A stretch of DNA of 64,000 bases, taken from the NCBI RefSeq assembly GCF_023715465.1, contig NZ_JAMBOE010000017.1:1-64000 (forward strand), given 5' to 3'. Positions 1 to 8,202 of this stretch are shown here, one piece after another. This DNA comes from Paenibacillus macerans (lineage in GTDB: Bacteria; Bacillota; Bacilli; Paenibacillales; Paenibacillaceae). Positions within the stretch are counted from its first letter, which is position 1. Every line of letters starts with the position of its first letter. The translations under genes and the position numbers were made by a program. Below the pieces are notes generated by a model. It ran no database searches. It was given only the letters and a program-made list of their open reading frames with translations, and had not been told where the DNA came from.

Positions 1-14
1 AAACTTCATAGTAG

Positions 15-86
15 GCGCCTCCTGATAGGTTTTTTAGGGCTTTTGACCCGTCACACCCCTATCATACGAGGCGCTCCTGTTTTTTT
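15..86 (+). terminator. Long imperfect hairpin followed by a T-run
   Basis: GCGCCTC and TGATAGG at 15-29 pair with CCTATCA and GAGGCGC at 58-74, with a small GGG/CCC inner helix, and a run of seven T follows at 80-86. This looks like a rho-independent terminator for a plus-strand gene lying left of the window. The arm mismatch and the long loop make a terminator slightly unusual; a structured leader is the alternative. Confidence 0.5.
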
Positions 87-202
87 CAAAGGCCATTTCT
101 TAGCCTATACAGGAATGTTTAGATTTCAAGGCGAGCGATAGATAGGACCGATTTGCAATCAACCGAAAAAGCCCGCCCAGCTTACACCAGGCGAGGCCAT
201 AG

Positions 203-442
203 CTAAACTCCCGGATACTTGCGCTCGACCCGGGTGACGAACCAATTCATCAACAGCAACGTCACGGCCATGTCATCGATCGGAATAAACGGCATCACGT
301 CCGGCAGAAACCAATACAATAGCGACGGTGCGACCAGCAGCAGCTTGTCGGTGAACTGCACATTTCCGGAGGTCAGGAGCGGCAGAGTGCGGCGAAAAAT
401 ATGGGACCAATGCCGAAGCGATAAAATTCTCGTCCATCTCAT
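203..442 (-). CDS. Small DUF1232-like membrane protein
   Basis: A 79-residue protein. Residues from about 30 onward carry a hydrophobic stretch followed by LPDVMPFIPIDDMAV, which resembles the LiPDfiP...DD signature of the DUF1232 (YkvA-type) family of small membrane-associated proteins of unknown function. The ATG at 442 is preceded by AAGGAGGGAGAAG at a good distance, which supports the start. It is transcribed away from the window edge on the same strand as the OsmC gene, 95 bases downstream of it. No function can be given; the family assignment is by motif only. Confidence 0.6.
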   Translation of the reverse strand: MRWTRILSLRHWSHIFRRTLPLLTSGNVQFTDKLLLVAPSLLYWFLPDVMPFIPIDDMAVTLLLMNWFVTRVERKYPGV

Positions 443-537
443 ATGACTTCTCCCTCCTTTTTGAATCCCTATTTCCTACTATATATTTTATCCCAAATCG
501 TTGATTTCAGCATCCGGAACCCAATCGGCGCAAAAAT

Positions 538-924
538 TTATAACTCAACGACTTCAATGACCGGCGGATGTCTTAACGTATTGCTGATCGTGCAAACCCG
601 TTCTACATTGGCGATCAATTTGTTCTTGTAGTCCACTTCCAGGATATGCGGCAGCTTCAATTCAACGTGAAAATGAGTAAACCGGCTTTTGACGCCCGGC
701 TCCTTCAAAGCCGAAACCTCCACCTCGATCTGGGACGGGTCTACGGTTATTTCATCACGTTCCAGCAAATTCCGCAATGTGATCGAAATGCAAAGCCCCA
801 GCGAAGCCTCAAGCAATTCCTTGGGGTTCAGGCCGTTTTGATCCGGACCGAGCGCGCCGATCAGTTGAAACCCTGCCCCGTTGTAAATTTCATTTCGCTC
901 GTTGGCGAATTTGATTGTCGTCAT
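538..924 (-). CDS. OsmC/Ohr family protein
   Basis: A 128-residue protein of the OsmC/Ohr fold, which normally contains thiol peroxidases acting on organic hydroperoxides. The two conserved cysteines are visible, one in SLGLCISITL (about residue 45) and one in VERVCTISNTL (about residue 107), each in the expected helix context. The sequence is close to the YhfA-like subgroup rather than to true Ohr, so substrate is uncertain. Length matches the family. It lies just after the end of the dpp-like operon on the same strand (39 bases), but the operon probably ends before it. Confidence 0.8.
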   Translation of the reverse strand: MTTIKFANERNEIYNGAGFQLIGALGPDQNGLNPKELLEASLGLCISITLRNLLERDEITVDPSQIEVEVSALKEPGVKSRFTHFHVELKLPHILEVDYKNKLIANVERVCTISNTLRHPPVIEVVEL

Positions 925-963
925 GGATTAAACACTCCTTTCAAATTTCGGCTGACTCAAATT

Positions 964-1968
964 TCAATTGACGCCGCCTTCGGCTAAGTGGCAGGCCACC
1001 ATGTGAGCGGCCCCGTTCTCCCGTAAAGCGGGGGACGCCGCGCGGCAGATTTCCGTCGCCAGCGGGCAGCGGGTGTGGAAGACGCAGCCCGCCGGCAGCG
1101 ACAGCGGAGACGGAATTTCTCCCTTAAGCACGATCCGTTCCTTCATCCGGCCGCGGGCCAGATCGGGCACCGCCGAAAACAGCGCCTTCGTATAAGGATG
1201 CTGCGGATTCTCAAAAAGCTCTTCGGTCCCCGCTTCCTCCACGATCCTCCCCAAGTACATGATGCCGATCCGGTCGGAAATGTAGCGCACCACGCTGATG
1301 TCGTGGGTAATAAACAGCATGGTCAGTTTCCGCTGCCGCTGCAGTTGTTTGAGCATATTCAAGATTTGCGATTGAATGGACACGTCCAGCGCGGATACCG
1401 GCTCGTCGCAGATCAGGATTTTCGGATCGAGGATCAACGCCCGCGCGAGTCCCAACCGTTGCCGCTGCCCGCCCGACAACTCATGCGGATAACGGAAATA
1501 ATGCTCGGGCTGCAGCCCGACCGCCTGCAAAATCTCGAACGCCTGCGCCCTGCGCTCCTCCTTGCTCCCCAGCTTATGGATCAGCAGAGGCTCCTCCAAA
1601 ATAGCGCCGATCCGCTTTCGCGGATTCAGCGACGAATACGGGTCCTGGAAAACAACTTGAAGATCCTTCCGCAATTTGCGCAGTTCCTTTTTGGACAACT
1701 TGGTCAAATCCCGGTCTCCGTACTTCGCCTGCCCTGAACTGGCCGGCGTAAGCCCCGCCAGGACTCGTCCGGTCGTGCTCTTGCCCGAACCGGATTCGCC
1801 GACAAGACCGTAAGTTTCCCCTCCATATAAGGAGAGGGACACCCCGTTAACCGCATGGATTTGCCGTTTGCCTTTGACCCCGCCGAGAAACGCGCCCGAC
1901 GCGGGAAACTTTTTTTCCAGCGAAGTCGCCTTCAGCAGCGGCTCCGCCAGAGAAGCGTGTTGAGTCAT
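964..1968 (-). CDS. Oligopeptide/dipeptide ABC transporter ATPase (DppF/OppF type)
   Basis: A 334-residue ABC ATPase that would power import of peptides through the DppB-DppC channel. Walker A is GESGSGKST, the signature is LSGGQRQR, Walker B is ILICDEPVSALD and the switch His is in FITHDISVV. The C-terminal oligopeptide domain with its cysteine cluster (CVFHTRCPLATEIC) is present. The start is set at the ATG at 1968 because it overlaps the stop of the upstream ATPase gene as ATGA and has GGGGAGGAG before it; a longer reading from 2016 has no such site. It is the last gene of the five-gene operon read from 6603. Confidence 0.92.
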   Translation of the reverse strand: MTQHASLAEPLLKATSLEKKFPASGAFLGGVKGKRQIHAVNGVSLSLYGGETYGLVGESGSGKSTTGRVLAGLTPASSGQAKYGDRDLTKLSKKELRKLRKDLQVVFQDPYSSLNPRKRIGAILEEPLLIHKLGSKEERRAQAFEILQAVGLQPEHYFRYPHELSGGQRQRLGLARALILDPKILICDEPVSALDVSIQSQILNMLKQLQRQRKLTMLFITHDISVVRYISDRIGIMYLGRIVEEAGTEELFENPQHPYTKALFSAVPDLARGRMKERIVLKGEIPSPLSLPAGCVFHTRCPLATEICRAASPALRENGAAHMVACHLAEGGVN

Positions 1969-2972
1969 TCGGCGATCTCCTCCCCTGAACGGCTGATTTT
2001 GGCGTAATGCCAGCATTTGACGTGGTGTCTTTCGCCAGCCTGTTCCATCAAAGGCTCACTCTGCCGGCACTGCTCGTCGGCAAACGGACATCTGGTGGCA
2101 AAGCGGCACCCTTGGGGAACCTGGCTTAGCGGCGGAACCGTTCCGGGAATCACATGCAGCAGCTCGTCGCGGTCCCCCGACATTTTGGGCAAGGAGCGGA
2201 TCAGGCCTTGCGTGTAAGGATGAAGCGGAGCAGAAAACAGACAGTCCGCCGGCGCCTCCTCCACGATTTGGCCCAAATACATCACCTTAACGCTGTCGCA
2301 TATTTCGGAGACGACGCCCAAATCATGGGTGATAAACAGCACGCCCATGTTCAGCCGCTTGTTCAAGTCGGCGATCAGTTCAAGAATTTGGGCTTGGATC
2401 GTGACATCCAGCGCGGTGGTTGGCTCATCGGCAATAAGGAGCCTCGGCTCGCAGGACAAGGCCATGGCGATCACCGCCCGCTGCTGCATCCCGCCGGACA
2501 GCTCATGCGGGTAGCTGCGTGCGCGCTCCTCCGGCGAAGGAATGCCGGTCAGCCGCAACATCTCCACCGCCCGCTTCATCGCCGCCTTCCGTGGCAGCTT
2601 CTGATGCATGGCGATGCCTTCCGCAATCTGATCCCCGATCGTGTACAACGGATTTAAAGAAGTCAGCGGATCTTGAAAAATCATGGAGATCTCGTTTCCG
2701 CGGATCTTCCTCATTCGGGAAAGCGGAAGGTCCAGCAAATTTTGGTTCTCGAACAACACTTTTCCCTCATATTCAATCTCGTCCGTGTGCTCAAGCAGCC
2801 GGAGCAGCGATTGGGACATCACGCTTTTTCCGCAGCCCGATTCTCCAACAATGCCGACGATTTCCCCGCGCTGCACGGAAAAGCTGACCCCGTCCACAGC
2901 GGTCACCCTTCCCCGTTCCGTATAAAAATGCGTCTTTAGATTTTCTACTGCTAACAAAGGCTCTTCACTCAC
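1965..2972 (-). CDS. Oligopeptide/dipeptide ABC transporter ATPase (DppD/OppD type)
   Basis: A 335-residue partner ATPase of the neighbouring DppF-type protein; the two form the nucleotide-binding heterodimer of the importer. Walker A GESGCGKS, signature LSGGMQQR, Walker [13 protein letters not shown] and the C-terminal CRFATRCPFADEQC cluster are visible. It starts with GTG at 2972 behind AAGGGAGG. It overlaps the next gene by four bases (ATGA) and follows the permease gene by 40 bases, indicating one transcript and translational coupling. Confidence 0.92.
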   Translation of the reverse strand: MSEEPLLAVENLKTHFYTERGRVTAVDGVSFSVQRGEIVGIVGESGCGKSVMSQSLLRLLEHTDEIEYEGKVLFENQNLLDLPLSRMRKIRGNEISMIFQDPLTSLNPLYTIGDQIAEGIAMHQKLPRKAAMKRAVEMLRLTGIPSPEERARSYPHELSGGMQQRAVIAMALSCEPRLLIADEPTTALDVTIQAQILELIADLNKRLNMGVLFITHDLGVVSEICDSVKVMYLGQIVEEAPADCLFSAPLHPYTQGLIRSLPKMSGDRDELLHVIPGTVPPLSQVPQGCRFATRCPFADEQCRQSEPLMEQAGERHHVKCWHYAKISRSGEEIAE

Positions 2973-3012
2973 GGTGCAACAACCTCCCTTTTAGCCAGGA
3001 AATCCTGAATAT

Positions 3013-3942
3013 TCAGGCTCCCCGTGCAAACAGACGCCGCAATTTCCGGTGTCTCTGCTTGCCGTGCGGGTCGAGCAGATCGCGTAGTCCGTCTCCGAGC
3101 AGATTCAAGCTCAGCACGGAGAAAATGACGGCGGCGCCCGGAAAAACAACCATCCACCAGGCTTTGCCAATCACCTGCTTGCCCGCCTGCAAAATATTGC
3201 CCCAGCTCGCCGCAGGCGCCGGTATTCCCGCCCCCAAAAAGCTCAAAGCGGCTTCGGATATAATCGCCTCGGCAAAGACGAAAGTAGCCTGGACGAGCAG
3301 CGGAGACAGGGCGTTCGGAGCGATGTGCAGCCAGATAATCCGATTCGCGCCCGCTCCTTGCGCCTCCATGGCTTCCACATAGGCCTGCTCGCGGATGACC
3401 AGCGCGGTGGAGCGGACGGTTCGGGCGATGTTTGGCGTGAACACAATCGTCAAAGCCGCGATGACATTTAACGAGGAGGCGCCCAATGCGGCCATTAAAG
3501 CTATGGCCAACAAAATCCCCGGAATAGCGACCAAACCGTCGCAGATCCGCATTAAAACATGGTCGAGCAGCTTGTAATAACTCGCATACAGACCGATCAC
3601 GAGACCAAGCGCGGACGAAATTAGCGAAACGGTCAGGCCGACGCTCATGGATACCCGGGTGCCGTAGATCATGCGCGTCAACAGATCGCGTCCGAATTCA
3701 TCGGTGCCGAGCAGGTGCCCCGCGCCAGGCGTTTTGAGCCGGTTGACCACGTCCATCGAGGTCGGGTCGAACTTCACGAGCAGCGGCCCGATCGCCGCGA
3801 CAACGAGCAATACAACCAGGATGACGCCGCCGGCCAGCAAACTGTAGTTGCCCCCGATTCGCGCAAGGAGCATACGGCGATGCTCTTTTTTCAGCCGCTG
3901 GCTTAACGCCGCAATCTCTTTTTTGTCCTGTAACCTGTTCAT
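3013..3942 (-). CDS. Peptide ABC transporter permease (DppC type)
   Basis: A 309-residue inner-membrane permease. It has an N-terminal cytoplasmic segment, a first membrane helix (about residues 33-53), the LGTDEFGRDLLTRMIYGTR loop typical of DppC/OppC, and further helices. The EAA motif, which docks the ATPases, reads YVEAMEAQGAGANRIIWLHIAPN. It pairs with the DppB-type permease 28 bases upstream. ATG at 3942 follows TAGGGGAG. Confidence 0.92.
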   Translation of the reverse strand: MNRLQDKKEIAALSQRLKKEHRRMLLARIGGNYSLLAGGVILVVLLVVAAIGPLLVKFDPTSMDVVNRLKTPGAGHLLGTDEFGRDLLTRMIYGTRVSMSVGLTVSLISSALGLVIGLYASYYKLLDHVLMRICDGLVAIPGILLAIALMAALGASSLNVIAALTIVFTPNIARTVRSTALVIREQAYVEAMEAQGAGANRIIWLHIAPNALSPLLVQATFVFAEAIISEAALSFLGAGIPAPAASWGNILQAGKQVIGKAWWMVVFPGAAVIFSVLSLNLLGDGLRDLLDPHGKQRHRKLRRLFARGA

Positions 3943-3970
3943 TGCTTTTCTCCCCTACTTAGAACTGCCA

Positions 3971-4921
3971 CTATTTGCGATCGAGCCGTACCCTGGGATC
4001 GACGGCGCCATACAATAAATCGATCAGCAAGTTAATGCCCACATACACGAGGGTGACGGCCAGGACAACTCCTTGGATGACCATAAAGTCCCTTCTAACG
4101 ATCGAATTCAAAATAAGCTGCCCCAGACCGGGGATGTTAAAAATCGACTCCACCACGACCGCTCCGGTCACCAGTGATCCAAAGGTCTGCCCGATGACCG
4201 TCAAGATAGGCAAAAAAGCGTTCCGAAAAGCGTGCTTCAAAAGCACGCGGCTTTCCCGCAGGCCCTTGGCCCTGGCCGTCTTGATAAAATTAAAGCTCAA
4301 CGTTTCGAGCATCGATGCCCGCGTCATCCGCGTAATCAGCGCCGCCTGGATTGTGCCGAGGGAGATCCCCGGCAAAATCAAATATTTCAGGTGATTCCAC
4401 AGGCCGGAATCCAGCGGTTCATAGCCCGCCACCGGCAGCCACTGCAGTTTCACGCCAATGAGCAACATCAAAAACAGCCCCAGCATAAAGCTTGGGATGG
4501 CCATGCCGAGCAGCGAAACGCTCATCAATGAAATGTCAGCCAAGGAGCCCCGTTTATAGGCTGCGATAATCCCGAAAGGAATCGCCAACATCAGCGCGAT
4601 CGCCTCGGCCAGCACGGCCAGGGAAAGCGTTGGCGGAATATGCTCGAATATCGCCTCGGCTACCGGCTGATGCATGAAAATCGATTGGCCAAGGTCCCCT
4701 TTGGCTACGTTGGCGATCCAACCGGCATATTGTTCGTATAGCGGACGATCGAACCCGAGTTGTTCATTTAAGGACGTGATATCGGCTTCCGTCGCTTCCA
4801 TGCCAAGCATCGTTGCGGCGGGATCTCCGGGCATGACGTGAATGATCAGAAAAATCGCCAGCGTAACGACAAACAATACCGGAACCAGTGACGCCAGCCG
4901 TTTGATGAAATATCCGAGCAC
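3971..4921 (-). CDS. Peptide ABC transporter permease (DppB type)
   Basis: A 316-residue permease with six predicted membrane helices. Family marks are the N-terminal KRLASLVPVLFVVTLAIF helix, the GDPAATMLG segment, and the EAA loop FIKTARAKGLRESRVLLKHAFRN. It starts with GTG at 4921 behind GAGGGATGATCT. It is the second gene of the operon after the binding protein. The 86-base gap to that gene holds a strong stem-loop (see 4962), commonly a device for making more binding protein than permease. Confidence 0.92.
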   Translation of the reverse strand: MLGYFIKRLASLVPVLFVVTLAIFLIIHVMPGDPAATMLGMEATEADITSLNEQLGFDRPLYEQYAGWIANVAKGDLGQSIFMHQPVAEAIFEHIPPTLSLAVLAEAIALMLAIPFGIIAAYKRGSLADISLMSVSLLGMAIPSFMLGLFLMLLIGVKLQWLPVAGYEPLDSGLWNHLKYLILPGISLGTIQAALITRMTRASMLETLSFNFIKTARAKGLRESRVLLKHAFRNAFLPILTVIGQTFGSLVTGAVVVESIFNIPGLGQLILNSIVRRDFMVIQGVVLAVTLVYVGINLLIDLLYGAVDPRVRLDRK

Positions 4922-4961
4922 AGATCATCCCTCATTTATTGAAATCTGACGAATCAAAGGA

Positions 4962-4995
4962 GGATGGTCCCATTATGCTGCCTCGCGGACCATCC
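4962..4995 (-). promoter_or_regulatory. Intercistronic stem-loop after the binding-protein gene
   Basis: GGATGGTCC at 4962-4970 pairs exactly with GGACCATCC at 4987-4995 around a 16-base loop. There is no T-run on the minus strand after it, so it is more likely an RNA-stabilising or partial-termination hairpin between the binding-protein and permease genes than a full terminator. Confidence 0.6.
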
Positions 4996-5007
4996 TTCCG
5001 GTTTGCT

Positions 5008-6603
5008 CTATTTGGATGCTTTTGCGTTCCAGATAATGAAGCTATCCTGAACCGCAAAGCCTTCAACGTTTTTCGTCGTCGCGATAACGCTGTTGTAATG
5101 GCCGAGCACCGTAGCTGCTCCATATTCGTAAAGGAAGGTTTGGATTTTCTCCCACTCCTGCTTTGCATCCTCGGGCGTGGCTGCTCCGCGCAATGCAACG
5201 ATGCCGTTTTTGACAGTCTCATGATCGAGCCCCGCCCAATCCGGCGTGACGACGAGCATTTGCGGCGGAGTCAGCTGGTAGCCCGTGCTGGCCACGAACA
5301 AATCCCATTTGCTGCGGTCATTTTTCGTTTCAAGAAAAGTCGGAAAATCGTAGTTGTCCACTTTGACGTTGAATCCAGCCTTCTTAAGCTGATCCTGAAT
5401 CACCAGCGTGGCCGTGTACATTTCGGCATAATCTTTGGTCGTCAGCAAGGTGATTTCTTCACCGTTGTAGCCCGCTTCCTGCAACAGCTGCTTGGCCTTC
5501 TCCGGATTGTTCTGATTGTAGTATTCTTTCCCGGCGTCCGTGCTCCATTGCGGCTGCTTCAGGTTCATGTACCCCGGATACAACGTGTACAGTTCGGGTT
5601 TCGCATAGCTTGCCAGCAAAATCTCTTCATCGTTCAGCGCGGCCAGGATCGCTTGGCGGAGCTTTTCATTCTTAAGCAAGCCTTCGCTGGTGTTCAGGAA
5701 CGCCGTCAAGGCTCCGCCGGCGTACGTATGCAATTGAATATTGCTGTCTGCGGCAAGTTCATCGTAGTTTTCGGTCGGAATGCTTGCGGCCACATCATAT
5801 TTGCCCGTTTGGATGCCCGCGATCCGGGTCGCCGGGTCGGAGACGAAATAGAAAAACAGGTTTTGCACAGGAGCTTCTTTTTTGCCGGAATACCCGCTGG
5901 CCTCCGTATCAAGCCCCTTATAGCCGTCATATTTCACAAGCTGAATGTACTGGTCCTGCTTCCATTCCTTGAACTGGTACGGACCGGTCCCGATATATTC
6001 CTTGAGCCCGTCCGCCGTTACCCCATCGATCACCTCTTTAGGCATAATGGCCGGGAACTGGGCATGCGACGCCAGCAAGGTCAACACATCCGAAGTCGCC
6101 TTTTCCACGGTCAATTTCACCGTATAGTCTTCGATTTTCTCAAACTTGGCCCCGGCAAGCAGCGACTTTGCGCGCGAGGAAGTCTCCAGCCAGCGGTTCA
6201 TCGAAGCCACGACATCATCCGCGACCATTTCTTTTCCGTTATGGAACGTGACTCCCTTGCGAAGAGGGAATGTGTATGTCAACCCGTCATCGCTTTTTTC
6301 GACGGACTCCGCCAGCTGCGGAACGGGTTCATATTGCGCATTCAAAGTATACAGCTGTTCAAAAATATTCCCCGCGATATCAAATGTGACGGCGGAAACC
6401 GTGCTGGCCGAATCCAACGTCGGCGGCTGGGCGGTCACGGCTATATTGAGCGTATCTTTGTACTCCTTTGTCTGTTCCGCCGAATTGCCTTCATTTTGCG
6501 CGGAACCTTTTTGGGCGTCGCCATCGCTCCCTTTGCCGCAGGCGGAAAGCGCCAACGACAGCACCAGGATCAATGCCACCACGCTTAATTTGTTCACTCT
6601 CAT
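5008..6603 (-). CDS. Peptide ABC transporter substrate-binding lipoprotein (DppE/OppA type)
   Basis: A 531-residue family-5 extracellular binding protein that captures peptides outside the cell for the DppBC permease. The signal peptide ends in a lipobox LALSAC, with the lipidated Cys at residue 22. The family block TFPLRKGVTFHNGKEMVADDVVASMNRW is present. The start chosen is ATG at 6603, behind GGGGGAGGA; a TTG-like start nine codons upstream has no site. It is the first gene of the minus-strand operon. Its promoter must lie in 6604-6750, but I could not define it. Confidence 0.92.
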   Translation of the reverse strand: MRVNKLSVVALILVLSLALSACGKGSDGDAQKGSAQNEGNSAEQTKEYKDTLNIAVTAQPPTLDSASTVSAVTFDIAGNIFEQLYTLNAQYEPVPQLAESVEKSDDGLTYTFPLRKGVTFHNGKEMVADDVVASMNRWLETSSRAKSLLAGAKFEKIEDYTVKLTVEKATSDVLTLLASHAQFPAIMPKEVIDGVTADGLKEYIGTGPYQFKEWKQDQYIQLVKYDGYKGLDTEASGYSGKKEAPVQNLFFYFVSDPATRIAGIQTGKYDVAASIPTENYDELAADSNIQLHTYAGGALTAFLNTSEGLLKNEKLRQAILAALNDEEILLASYAKPELYTLYPGYMNLKQPQWSTDAGKEYYNQNNPEKAKQLLQEAGYNGEEITLLTTKDYAEMYTATLVIQDQLKKAGFNVKVDNYDFPTFLETKNDRSKWDLFVASTGYQLTPPQMLVVTPDWAGLDHETVKNGIVALRGAATPEDAKQEWEKIQTFLYEYGAATVLGHYNSVIATTKNVEGFAVQDSFIIWNAKASK

Positions 6604-6750
6604 CTGAATCCTCCCCCAACAATATACCAAGTTATTTTATCGGATTAATCGAAATAAGTATAGGTTAGGATCGTGAGGCTGTCAATTCATTTTGCTAAAA
6701 AATGTCGAAAAAGCTCGGCGGAAGCGATACTCAACACATCCGATTTCTCA

Positions 6751-6779
6751 TTGACAATTTTTCATACGTGTACTAGAGT
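6751..6779 (+). promoter_or_regulatory. Sigma-A-like promoter for the M20/opp operon
   Basis: TTGACA at 6751-6756, a 17-base spacer, and TAGAGT at 6774-6779. It lies in the 290-base divergent region between the two peptide-transport operons and faces the M20 gene, leaving a leader of about 107 bases. The -35 is perfect, the -10 matches four of six. Confidence 0.55.
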
Positions 6780-6893
6780 ATTTAGCAAATCTGCCCCAAT
6801 AATTTCCTGAGCTTCAATATTATTTTTTTGGCCTTAATTCCGATTAAATAGACAGGAATTATGAGTCTTGATTAAACAGGAGGGAGAAATGTC

Positions 6894-8087
6894 ATGAGTA
6901 CTGTTTTGATGAACCGGCGGGAGCGGATCAAGCTGCATATCGAGGCCGCAAAAAAGCGGTATATCGAAACCAGCCAGGCGATTCATGCACGGCCGGAGAT
7001 CGGCAATGAGGAGTTTTTCGCTTCGCAAACGCTGAGCAAGATTTTAGAGGACGCCGGGTTTGAGGTAAGCTGGAACATCGCGGGTCACGAAACCGGCTTT
7101 GTGGCCCGCAAGGATTCGTCCAAACCCGGGCCCAAAATCGGGTATCTTGCCGAATACGATGCCCTTCCCGGGCTCGGCCACGCCTGCGGCCATAATTTGA
7201 TCGGGACGATCAGCACCGCGGCGGCGATCGCGCTGGCCGGAGTTGCAGAGGAAACCGGAGGGGAAGTGTATGTGTTCGGCACGCCGGCCGAAGAAGGAGG
7301 CACCAACGGCAGCGCCAAAGGCAGCTTTGCCAAGCACGGGCTGTTTGATGGCATCGATGCGGCACTGATGATCCATCCGTCCGGAGAGACGCAGCTGACC
7401 GGATCAAGTCTGGCTGTCGATCCGCTTGATTTTCATTTTTACGGCAAACCCGCCCACGCCGCCGGCTCGCCGGAGCAAGGAATCAATGCGCTGGACGCGG
7501 TCCTGCTGTTGTTCAACGGAATCAACGCCCTAAGGCAGCAGCTTCCGGACCATGTGCGCATTCACGGCATTATTACACACGGCGGCGATGCCCCGAATAT
7601 TATTCCGGAATACGCTGCGGCGCGTTTTTACATCCGTTCGACGACCTGGGCGGAAACGGAGGAAATCTCGGCCAAAGTCCGCAACATCGCCGATGGGGCA
7701 GCGCTTGCGACCGGCAGCACCGTCAGAATCGAACGGTTTCAGAACGAAGTGAAAGACATCATTATCAACCGCACGCTTGACGAAATCGTTGGCAAAGAAC
7801 TGGAGCAGTTAGGCGAGGTGTTGATTCACGAAGAGCGGAAAGGCCTGGGATCTACCGATGCCGGCAACGTCAGTCACGTCGTTCCGACCTCTCATGCCTA
7901 CATTAAAATCGGTCCGGCCGACCTCGTTGCGCATACTCCCGCTTTTCGCGAGGCGGCGGCATCCGCCAAAGCGGACGAGGCGCTGATCACCGCCGCCAAA
8001 GCGCTCGCTTTGGCCGGTCTGCAGCTGCTGGAAAACCCGGAGCTGCTGGTCAAAGTGAAGGAAGACTTTGCGCGCACGCACGGGTAA
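6894..8087 (+). CDS. M20 family metallopeptidase/amidohydrolase (PM20D2-like)
   Basis: A 397-residue cytoplasmic dizinc hydrolase. HACGHN at 96-101 and AEEGG at 132-136 are the metal-binding blocks of the M20D group. The sequence style (ARPEIGNEEFFASQTLSKIL near the N terminus, GLGSTDAGNVSH near the C terminus) resembles PM20D2/AbgB-like dipeptidases. ATG at 6894 follows AGGAGGGAG; a nearer upstream ATG runs into a stop at once. It is first in an operon whose remaining genes make an oligopeptide importer, so it probably cleaves an imported dipeptide or acyl-amino acid. Substrate is inferred only. Confidence 0.85.
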   Translation: MSTVLMNRRERIKLHIEAAKKRYIETSQAIHARPEIGNEEFFASQTLSKILEDAGFEVSWNIAGHETGFVARKDSSKPGPKIGYLAEYDALPGLGHACGHNLIGTISTAAAIALAGVAEETGGEVYVFGTPAEEGGTNGSAKGSFAKHGLFDGIDAALMIHPSGETQLTGSSLAVDPLDFHFYGKPAHAAGSPEQGINALDAVLLLFNGINALRQQLPDHVRIHGIITHGGDAPNIIPEYAAARFYIRSTTWAETEEISAKVRNIADGAALATGSTVRIERFQNEVKDIIINRTLDEIVGKELEQLGEVLIHEERKGLGSTDAGNVSHVVPTSHAYIKIGPADLVAHTPAFREAAASAKADEALITAAKALALAGLQLLENPELLVKVKEDFARTHG

Positions 8088-8202
8088 TTACGCCCACGAC
8101 GGGTAATCCTTGGCACAACGCCGGAATTGAGAGTTCAACGCTGCCCTTAAACCTATTATTTCAATGCAAATAATAAGATTAATTTGTTAGGAGGCATGTA
8201 AA

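Noticed and set aside
4939-6588. 549-codon plus-strand ORF opposite the peptide-binding protein gene
   Set aside because: It mirrors a complete lipoprotein gene with signal peptide and family motifs; its own translation is Phe/Arg-rich with no known fold or ribosome site.
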